From Kitasatospora phosalacinea (GTDB lineage: Bacteria; Actinomycetota; Actinomycetes; Streptomycetales; Streptomycetaceae): DNA of 64,000 nt. Shown piece after piece: positions 18,543 through 25,224 of the stretch. The stretch is from the NCBI RefSeq assembly GCF_030268885.1, contig NZ_BSSA01000008.1, positions 236,745 through 300,744 of the forward strand, written 5' to 3'. The position numbers and the translations under genes are program-made. Numbering within the stretch: position 1 is the stretch's first letter; the number at the start of each line of letters is the position of its first letter. Below the pieces are notes generated by a model. The model was not told the DNA's origin, searched no databases, and saw only the letters and a list, made by a program, of their open reading frames with translations.

Positions 18543-18992
18543 ATGCATCAGTTGAACGAGCAGCAGGAACAGCCGGGCCGGTTCGGCCCGGACGCCACGG
18601 TGGAGGTCCGGGCCGAGGGCGTGGGCCCGGTGCGCACCGAGTACGCACCGGACCACGACGGCGACCCGGACCCGGGCGAGATCGTCTGGACGTGGGTGCC
18701 GTACGAGGAGAACGACGGGCGGGGCAAGGACCGGCCGGTGCTGGTGGTGGCGCGGGAGCCGGGCGGTTCGCTGCTGACGGTGATGCTGTCCAGCAAGGGG
18801 CACGACGACGACCGGGACTGGGTGCCGCTGGGCGCGGGCCCGTGGGACCGCAGCGGGCGGGACTCCTGGGTGGCGCTGGACCGGGTGTTCCGGGTCCGCG
18901 ACGGCGGGATGCGGCGCGAGGCGTGCGCCCTGGACCGGGCCCGTTTCCAGCTGGTCGTCGACGCGTTGCGGCGCCGTTACCGCTGGCACTGA
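18543..18992 (+). CDS. solitary PemK/MazF-like protein
   Basis: 149 aa. After an acidic N-terminal extension (about residues 1-60) comes a PemK-type SH3-like barrel. EIVWTWVPYEE and GKDRPVLVVAREP match the start of toxin folds, VMLSSKGHDDD stands where MazF has its conserved Ser/Thr loop, and SWVALDRVFRV plus DRARFQLVVDAL end the domain. PemK/MazF proteins are ribosome-independent endoribonucleases, but the key catalytic Arg/Thr pattern is not certain here. No antitoxin-sized gene lies next to it (lysR upstream, RDD downstream). It may therefore be an orphan toxin or a domesticated fold. It has its own leaderless promoter. Confidence 0.75.
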   Translation: MHQLNEQQEQPGRFGPDATVEVRAEGVGPVRTEYAPDHDGDPDPGEIVWTWVPYEENDGRGKDRPVLVVAREPGGSLLTVMLSSKGHDDDRDWVPLGAGPWDRSGRDSWVALDRVFRVRDGGMRREACALDRARFQLVVDALRRRYRWH

Positions 18993-19081
18993 GTAACGAT
19001 TGTCGGATCATCCTTCCCCGTTCACCCCCGTACCGGTACAACGGCTCCAGGATTCCCCACAGTTGAGCTGGAGTCGCACGC

Positions 19082-19618
19082 ATGAGCAGCAACACCCCTC
19101 CCGGATACGGGCCTCCGCAGGAGCCGTACGGCCAGTACCCGCAGGGCGCGGGGTTCCCGGGCTGGCTGGCCCCGCCCCCGCCGCCCGGCGTGCAGCCCGC
19201 CCCGGGCACCCGGGTGCTGGCCGCGCCGGTGGACCGCTTCCTGGCCCGCCTGATCGACCTGGCGGTCCTGCTCATCCCGCTGATCGTCGTCAACCTGATC
19301 TCGCCGAGCATCTTCGTCTACTACCTGCTCGCCGCGGTCGTCCTGGTCGGCTACGAGGGCGGCATGCTGCTGACCCAGCACGGCCAGACCGTCGGCAAGA
19401 AGGCGATGAAGCTGCGCGTGGTCAGCGCGGCCCACGGCGGGCGTCCGACCGACAACGAGCTGTGGACCCGGGCCGGCGTCTACGGCGGCCCGGGCCTGGT
19501 CCCGGTCGTCGGCGGCCTGTTCTCGCTGGTCAACTGCCTGTCCCTGCTGTGGGACAAGCCGCTCCAGCAGTGCTTCCACGACAAGGCCGCCAAGACCCTG
19601 GTGGTCAAGGAGGCCTGA
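19082..19618 (+). CDS. RDD-family membrane protein
   Basis: 178 aa. A Pro/Gly/Tyr-rich cytoplasmic N-terminus (about 40 aa) leads to VDRFLARLIDLAVLLIPLIV, where the Arg/Asp/Asp pattern names the family. A second helix follows (about residues 78-97), then the typical GQTVGKKAMKLRVVS loop and a third hydrophobic segment around GLVPVVGGLFSLVNCL. It ends with DKAAKTLVV. The function of RDD proteins is mostly unclear. The ATG has GGAG about 8 nt upstream. A strong terminator separates it from dnaE. Confidence 0.85.
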   Translation: MSSNTPPGYGPPQEPYGQYPQGAGFPGWLAPPPPPGVQPAPGTRVLAAPVDRFLARLIDLAVLLIPLIVVNLISPSIFVYYLLAAVVLVGYEGGMLLTQHGQTVGKKAMKLRVVSAAHGGRPTDNELWTRAGVYGGPGLVPVVGGLFSLVNCLSLLWDKPLQQCFHDKAAKTLVVKEA

Positions 19619-19627
19619 CCGCCCCGA

Positions 19628-19679
19628 CGTGCGCGGGGGCCCCGGCGGAGATCACGCTCCGCCGGGGCCCCCGCGCACG
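19628..19679. terminator. 23-bp perfect terminator hairpin
   Basis: Arms at 19628-19650 and 19657-19679 are perfectly complementary over 23 bp, with a 6-nt loop (ATCACG). It occupies nearly the whole gap between the convergent RDD gene and dnaE, whose stop is at 19681. Confidence 0.85.
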
Positions 19680-19680
19680 C

Positions 19681-22600
19681 TCAGCCGGCCAGGCAGCTCG
19701 GCCCGAGCAGCTGCTTGAGGTCGCCGAACAGCGCCGGGTCGGACTTGACCCGGTGCCGGTCGAGCCGCAGCACCACCGTCTTGCTCCGGCCGCGCAGGTG
19801 GACGTGGACCTCGGTGCTGCCCTTGTGGTGGGTGAGCACCTCGCGGAGCCGGCCGACGATCGGCGGGGTCAGCTTGTTCTCCGGCACGGTGATCACGATC
19901 GGCAGCTGCGCCCCGACGTTGCTCAGGTCGGGCACCGACAGCTCCATGCCCATCAGCCGCGGCACGTCCTCCCGCTTGTCGAGCTTGCCGCGGACGAACA
20001 CCACGGCGTCCTCGACCAGTTGGGAGGAGACCAGCTGGTAGCTGGCGGGGAAGAACATGCAGTCGATCGAGCCCGCCAGGTCCTCGACGGTGGCGATCGC
20101 CCAGGCGTTGCCCTGCTTGGTCATCTTGCGCTGCAGGCCGGAGATGATGCCGCCGATGGTGACGATGCTGCCGTCGGGCCGGTCGGCCAGGTCGGCGACC
20201 GCGCAGTCCGCCTTATCGGCGAGCACGTGCTCGATGCCGTGCAGCGGGTGCGAGGAGACGTACAGGCCGAGCATCTCGCGCTCCTGGGTGAGCAGGAAGG
20301 ACTTCTCCCACTCCTCCTCGGAGAACACCACGTCCAGCCCGAAGGACGGCTCGTCCGAGACGGAGTCGCCCCCGAAGAGGTCGAACTGCCCCTCGGCCTC
20401 CTTGCGCTTGATCCCCACCACGTTGTCGATCATCGGCTCGAACTGGGCGCTCAGGCCCTTGCGGGTGTGTCCGAGCGAGTCGAACGCCCCGGCCTTGATC
20501 AGCGATTCGACGGTGCGCTTGTTGCACACCACCGACTCGACCTTCTCCAGGAAGTCCGGGAAGGAGGTGTACTTCCCCTTGGCCCTGCGGGTGCGGATCA
20601 TCGACTCCACCACCGGCCCGCCGACGTTGCGGATCGCGGTCAGGCCGAACCGGACGGTGTCGCTGCCGTGCGGGGTGAAGTCGGCGTCCGACTCGTTGAC
20701 GTCCGGCGGGAGCACCTGGATGCCCATCTTGCGGCACTCGTTGAGGTAGACCGCGGACTTGTCCTTGTCGTCCTTGACCGAGGTGAGCAGCGCCGACATG
20801 TACTCGGCCGGGTAGTTGGCCTTCAGGTAGGCCGTCCAGTACGAGACCAGCCCGTAGCCCGCGGTGTGCGCCTTGTTGAAGGCGTAGCCGGAGAACGGGA
20901 CGAGCACGTCCCACACCGCCTGGATCGCCGCGTCCGAGTAGCCGCGCTCCCGGCAGCCCTTCTGGAACGGGACGAACTCGGCCTCCAGGATCTCCTTCTT
21001 CTTCTTGCCCATCGCGCGGCGCAGCAGGTCGGCCTGGCCGAGCGAGTAGCCGGCCAGGATCTGCGCGGCCTTCTGCACCTGCTCCTGGTAGACGATCAGG
21101 CCGTAGGTGGGTTCGAGGATCTCCCGGAGCGGTTCCTCCAGCTCGGGGTGGATCGGGGTGATCTCCTGCTGTCCGTTCTTGCGCAGCGCGTAGTTGGTGT
21201 GCGAGTTGACGCCCATCGGGCCGGGCCGGTACAGCGCCAGGACGGCGGAGATGTCCTCGAAGTTGTCGGGCTTCATCAGGCGCAGCAGCGAGCGCATCGG
21301 ACCGCCGTCGAGCTGGAAGACGCCCAGCGTGTCGCCGCGGGCGAGCAGTTCGTAGGCGGGCTTGTCGTCCAGCGGCAGCTGGAGCAGCTCGATCTTGACG
21401 CCCTTGTTCTTCTCGATCGCCTTGACCGCGTCGTCCATGATCGTCAGGTTGCGCAGGCCGAGGAAGTCCATCTTGAGGAGCCCGAGGCCCTCGCAGGTGG
21501 GGTAGTCGAACTGGGTGATGGTGACGCCGTCGGTGTGCCGGGTCCACACCGGGATGTGGTCGGTCAGCGGCTCGGCCGACATGATCACGCCCGCCGCGTG
21601 CACGCCGGGCTGGCGGATCAGGCCCTCGATGCCGCGGGCGGTGTCGATCACCTTGCGGACGTCGGGGTCGTTCTCGTACAGGCTGCGGATCTCGCCCGCC
21701 TCGCCGTAGCGGGGGTGCGAGGGGTCGGTGATGCCGGACAGCGGGATGCCCTTGCCCATCACGTCCGGCGGCATCGCCTTGGTGATCCGGTCGCCCATCG
21801 CGTACGGGTAGCCCAGGACCCGGGAGGAGTCCTTGATCGCGGCCTTCGCCTTGATGGTGCCGTACGTGACGATCATGGCGACCTTGTCGGCGCCCCACTT
21901 CTCGGTCACGTAGCGGATCACGTCGCCGCGCCGGCGCTCGTCGAAGTCGATGTCGACGTCGGGCATCGAGATGCGCTCGGGGTTGAGGAAGCGCTCGAAG
22001 ATCAGGCCGTGCGGGATCGGGTCGAGGTCGGTGATGCCCATCGCGTAGGCGACCAGCGAACCGGCCGCCGAACCGCGGCCCGGGCCGACCGCGATGCCCT
22101 GGCTCTTGGCCCACATGATGAAGTCCGCGACCACCAGGAAGTACGCCGGGAACCCCATCTGGACGATGGTGTCCATCTCGTACTCGGCGAGCTTGCGGTG
22201 CTCCTCGTCGTAGCCGTTCGGGAAGCGCCAGTCCATGCCCTCCCAGACCTTGGACCGGAAGAACTCCGCCTCGGACGCGAAGCCCTCCGGGATCGGGAAG
22301 CGCGGCATCAGGTTCTTGAACTGGAACATGCCCTCGGTGTCGACCCGCTGGGCGACCAGCAGCTGGCTGTTGCGGCAGCCCTCCTGCCAGACGTCCGAGG
22401 AGTCCAGGGCGTACATCTCGGCGGCCGACTTGATGTAGTAGCCGGTGCCGTCGAACCGGAAGCGGTCCGGGTCGGAGAGGTTCTTGCCGGTCTGCACGCA
22501 CAGCAGCAGGTCGTGCGCGCCCGCGTCGGCCTCGGTGGTGTAGTGCGAGTCGTTGGTGACCACCGGCGGGATGTTCAGCTTCCGGCTGATCTCGACCAGC

Positions 22601-23214
22601 CCGTCGCGGACCCGCCGCTCGATCTCCAGGCCGTGGTCCATCAGCTCCAGGAAGTAGTTCTCCCTGCCGAAGATCTCCTGGTACTCGCCCGCCGACCGGA
22701 GCGCCTCGTCGAACTGCCCCAGCCGCAGCCGGGTCTGCACCTCGCCGGACGGGCAGCCGGTGGTGGCCATCAGGCCCGCCGCGTGCTCGGCGATGATCTC
22801 CTTGTCCATCCGGGGCCACTTCACCAGCCAGCCCTCCGCGTAGGAGCGCGAGGTCAGCTTGAAGAGGTTGTGCAGGCCCTCCTTGTTCCGGGCCCAGATG
22901 GTCTTGTGGGTGTACGCGCCGGACGCCGAGACGTCGTCCTTCTTCTGGTGCGGCTGGCCCCACAGCACGCGCTTGGTGTTGGTCCGGGAGTCCGGGGCGA
23001 CGTACGCCTCGATGCCGATCACCGGGGTGATGCCCGCCGCGGTGGCCTGCTTGTGGAACTCCGCGGCGCCGTACATGTTGCCGTGGTCGGTCATCGCGAC
23101 GTGGGTCTGGCCGAGCCGCTCGACCTCCTGGAAGAGCTGCTTCAACCGGGCGGCGCCGTCCAGCATCGAGTACTCGGTGTGGACGTGCAGGTGCGCGTAC
23201 GGCTGGTCGCTCAA
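19681..23214 (-). CDS. dnaE: DNA polymerase III alpha subunit DnaE1
   Basis: 1177 aa, the usual length. It is the catalytic subunit of the replicative polymerase. The N-terminal PHP domain shows YAHLHVHTEYSMLDGAARL and VAMTDHGNMYGAAEFH. The polymerase palm has the catalytic aspartates in SMPDVDIDFDERRR (about residue 420). The fingers and beta-binding parts follow, with YAFNKAHTAGYGLVSYWTAY, then the OB domain near the C-terminus (IVTIGGIISGLQRKMTKQG). The TTG start at 23212-23214 has GGAGG 7 nt upstream and matches the family N-terminus. A TAGACT box at 23309-23314 is a likely promoter, giving a leader of about 90 nt. Confidence 0.97.
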   Translation of the reverse strand: MSDQPYAHLHVHTEYSMLDGAARLKQLFQEVERLGQTHVAMTDHGNMYGAAEFHKQATAAGITPVIGIEAYVAPDSRTNTKRVLWGQPHQKKDDVSASGAYTHKTIWARNKEGLHNLFKLTSRSYAEGWLVKWPRMDKEIIAEHAAGLMATTGCPSGEVQTRLRLGQFDEALRSAGEYQEIFGRENYFLELMDHGLEIERRVRDGLVEISRKLNIPPVVTNDSHYTTEADAGAHDLLLCVQTGKNLSDPDRFRFDGTGYYIKSAAEMYALDSSDVWQEGCRNSQLLVAQRVDTEGMFQFKNLMPRFPIPEGFASEAEFFRSKVWEGMDWRFPNGYDEEHRKLAEYEMDTIVQMGFPAYFLVVADFIMWAKSQGIAVGPGRGSAAGSLVAYAMGITDLDPIPHGLIFERFLNPERISMPDVDIDFDERRRGDVIRYVTEKWGADKVAMIVTYGTIKAKAAIKDSSRVLGYPYAMGDRITKAMPPDVMGKGIPLSGITDPSHPRYGEAGEIRSLYENDPDVRKVIDTARGIEGLIRQPGVHAAGVIMSAEPLTDHIPVWTRHTDGVTITQFDYPTCEGLGLLKMDFLGLRNLTIMDDAVKAIEKNKGVKIELLQLPLDDKPAYELLARGDTLGVFQLDGGPMRSLLRLMKPDNFEDISAVLALYRPGPMGVNSHTNYALRKNGQQEITPIHPELEEPLREILEPTYGLIVYQEQVQKAAQILAGYSLGQADLLRRAMGKKKKEILEAEFVPFQKGCRERGYSDAAIQAVWDVLVPFSGYAFNKAHTAGYGLVSYWTAYLKANYPAEYMSALLTSVKDDKDKSAVYLNECRKMGIQVLPPDVNESDADFTPHGSDTVRFGLTAIRNVGGPVVESMIRTRRAKGKYTSFPDFLEKVESVVCNKRTVESLIKAGAFDSLGHTRKGLSAQFEPMIDNVVGIKRKEAEGQFDLFGGDSVSDEPSFGLDVVFSEEEWEKSFLLTQEREMLGLYVSSHPLHGIEHVLADKADCAVADLADRPDGSIVTIGGIISGLQRKMTKQGNAWAIATVEDLAGSIDCMFFPASYQLVSSQLVEDAVVFVRGKLDKREDVPRLMGMELSVPDLSNVGAQLPIVITVPENKLTPPIVGRLREVLTHHKGSTEVHVHLRGRSKTVVLRLDRHRVKSDPALFGDLKQLLGPSCLAG

Positions 23215-23308
23215 GGCGGGGCCTCCGGGGTCCTGGGAGAGGGCTGAAACACGTGCGGCCCGAGCCACCACCACGGCTCGGACCACGGCTTCCGGGATCG
23301 CGCCCCCG

Positions 23309-23314
23309 AGTCTA
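23309..23314 (-). promoter_or_regulatory. candidate dnaE -10 box
   Basis: TAGACT on the minus strand, about 95 nt before the dnaE TTG. It is preceded by a duplicated CTCCGCGG motif rather than a recognisable -35 box. Confidence 0.35.
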
Positions 23315-23412
23315 ATCCTCCGCGGAGCCCTCCCGCGGAGCCCCGGCCGTCCTGACGGGCTGTTAGCTTGGGCCGTCCCCGCGACCGCCCCGCCCGCCCG
23401 CCAGGAGGCCCC

Positions 23413-24513
23413 GTGACACCCGCCCGCACGCTCTCCGACCGCGAGCTGACCGCCTCCTACTTCGGCCGCCAGCTGCTGCACCGCACCGGGGCGCCGGACG
23501 CCGCCGCGGCGGTGACCCGGCTGACCGCGCTGCAGGCCCAGTACTCGCCCTCCCCGCACCTGGCGCTGTGGACCCGGCTGCCCGGCTTCGACCACCGGCA
23601 GCTGGAGGCCGCGCTGCTGGACGGCACGGTGGTCAAGTCGACGCTGATGCGCGGCACCCTGCACCTCGTCCCCGGCGCCGACTACGGGCACTTCGCCGCG
23701 GCCTGGCGCCGCCGCTGGCTGACCGAGCTGCGCGGACGGCACAGGGACGCCGACCTGGACGAGGCCGCCCTGGAGGCCTCGCTGCGGGCCTTCGCCGCCG
23801 TCCCGCGCAGTGCCGAGGAGCTGCGCGAGCACACCGCCGCGGCCTCCGGCGGCCGGGTGCGCACCGCGGACCTGCTGCACTACCCGCGGGCGCTGCTCCC
23901 GCTGGTGCACGTCGCCCCGTCCGGGCACTGGCGGGCGCACGGCAAGCCCCGGATGGTCCTGTGGAACGGCGAGCTGCCGCCCGAACCGGCCGCCACCGCC
24001 CGCCTGCTGCGCCGCTACCTGGCGGGCTACGGCCCGGCCTCGCGCGCCGACCTCGCGCACTTCACCGGGCTGCGGCTGCGCCAGGTCGACCCGGCGCTGG
24101 CCGAGCTGGACGGGGCCGACGGGCTGGTCCGCTACCGGGCCGAGGACGGCCGCGAGCTGCTCGACCTGCCCGACGCCCCGCCGCCCGCCGAACCGGACGG
24201 CGAGCTGCCGGTGCGCTTCCTGCCGAAGTGGGACGCCGCCCTGCTCTCGCACGCCGACCGCACCCGGATGCTGCCCGCCGCGATCCACCAGCAGGTCTAC
24301 CGGGCCGTCAACGGGACGCTGCTGGCCTCCTACCTGGTGGACGGCCTGGTCGCGGGCGTGTGGGAGCACGCGTGCGAGCGCGGCACGGCCGTCCTCACCC
24401 TCACCCCGCTGCTGCCGCACGGCCGCCGCCCGGAGCTGGAGCGGGAGGGCGAGCGGCTGCTGGCCTTCCTGGAGCCGGACGCGGACGCCCGCCGGGTGGT
24501 GTTCGCGTCCTGA
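23413..24513 (+). CDS. AlkZ-type winged-helix DNA-binding protein
   Basis: 366 aa. It belongs to the HTH_42 superfamily of tandem winged helices. That superfamily includes AlkZ, the Streptomyces glycosylase that unhooks azinomycin interstrand crosslinks, and E. coli YcaQ. The diagnostic Q-x-Q motif is present in ALQAQYSP (about residues 41-48), followed by LALWTRLPGF. VVKSTLMRGTLHLVP, an RADLAHFTGL helix and VRFLPKWDAALL match the rest of the fold. Activity as a DNA glycosylase is likely but not shown. No biosynthetic cluster is nearby, so a general repair role fits better than self-resistance. The GTG start follows AGGAGG with 4 nt spacing. Confidence 0.82.
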   Translation: MTPARTLSDRELTASYFGRQLLHRTGAPDAAAAVTRLTALQAQYSPSPHLALWTRLPGFDHRQLEAALLDGTVVKSTLMRGTLHLVPGADYGHFAAAWRRRWLTELRGRHRDADLDEAALEASLRAFAAVPRSAEELREHTAAASGGRVRTADLLHYPRALLPLVHVAPSGHWRAHGKPRMVLWNGELPPEPAATARLLRRYLAGYGPASRADLAHFTGLRLRQVDPALAELDGADGLVRYRAEDGRELLDLPDAPPPAEPDGELPVRFLPKWDAALLSHADRTRMLPAAIHQQVYRAVNGTLLASYLVDGLVAGVWEHACERGTAVLTLTPLLPHGRRPELEREGERLLAFLEPDADARRVVFAS

Positions 24514-24524
24514 GGCGGCCCCCC

Positions 24525-25112
24525 TCAGCCCTGCGCGTCCAGCTCCGCCAGGAAGGCCAGCGCGGCCGCCCAGGTCCGCTCGGCGGCCTCGGCGTCGTGG
24601 TCGGGCAGGTCGGGGTCGGTGTACAGGTGCCCGGCGCCGCGGTAGCGGTGCACCTCGACGTCGGCCCCGGCCCGGGTCATCAGCAGGTACCAGGTGTTCA
24701 GCCAGTCCTCGGACTCGAACGCGTCCGGCTCGGCGACGTGCAGCTGCACCGGGATCTCCGTCGCGGCGTCCTCCCGCAGGTCGGAGGTGCCGTGCAGGAG
24801 CAGCAGGCCGCGGGCCTGCTCGTCGGCGAGCGCCAGGTTCTGCGCCAGCGACCCGCCGAGCGAGAACCCGGCGTACACCAGCCCGCCCCGGGCCGGCAGC
24901 AGCGGGGCGACGGCCCCGACGGCCCGGCGCAGCAACTCGTCGTTGCCGACCCGGTCGCGGTACGCCATGCCCTCCTCCAGCTCGTCGAAGGTCTCCCCCT
25001 CGTACAGGTCGGGGGTGTGCACGGTGTGCCCGGCGGCGCGCAGCCGGTCGGCGGCCGCGGCGACGGCGGGGCGCAGGCCGTACGCGGAGTGGAACAGGAC
25101 GATCTCGGCCAC
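24525..25112 (-). CDS. dienelactone-hydrolase-family protein
   Basis: 195 aa, alpha/beta hydrolase of the DLH type. It opens AEIVLFHSAYGLRPAVAAAA, has a GDT-like LYEGETFDELEEG region, and carries the nucleophile elbow as VYAGFSLGGSLAQN (Ser near residue 98, in place of the Cys of classical dienelactone hydrolases). The acid and His come from PVQLHVAEPDAFE and YRGAGHLYTDPDLPD. The substrate is unknown. The GTG start has GAGGAG 8 nt upstream. It is convergent with the AlkZ-like gene, 11 nt apart. Confidence 0.87.
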   Translation of the reverse strand: MAEIVLFHSAYGLRPAVAAAADRLRAAGHTVHTPDLYEGETFDELEEGMAYRDRVGNDELLRRAVGAVAPLLPARGGLVYAGFSLGGSLAQNLALADEQARGLLLLHGTSDLREDAATEIPVQLHVAEPDAFESEDWLNTWYLLMTRAGADVEVHRYRGAGHLYTDPDLPDHDAEAAERTWAAALAFLAELDAQG

Positions 25113-25175
25113 GGGTCGGGCTCCTCGGTGCTGCGGGTGCGGTCCCACCATGATCGCCCATCCCGGGACGCGCGG

Positions 25176-25208
25176 CGGCCCGGCCCACCGGTGCGGTGGG
25201 CCGGGCCG
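25176..25208 (-). terminator. terminator after the metalloprotease gene
   Basis: A perfect 14-bp stem (25176-25189 with 25195-25208) with a 5-nt loop. It starts 17 nt beyond the stop codon of the minus-strand protease gene. Confidence 0.8.
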
Positions 25209-25224
25209 TTCGGTGCGGGCGGGC

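Noticed and set aside
18481..19081. An antitoxin gene next to the PemK-like gene
   Set aside because: Neither flank holds a short frame with a DNA-binding or acidic antitoxin pattern. The gaps are 38 and 89 nt.
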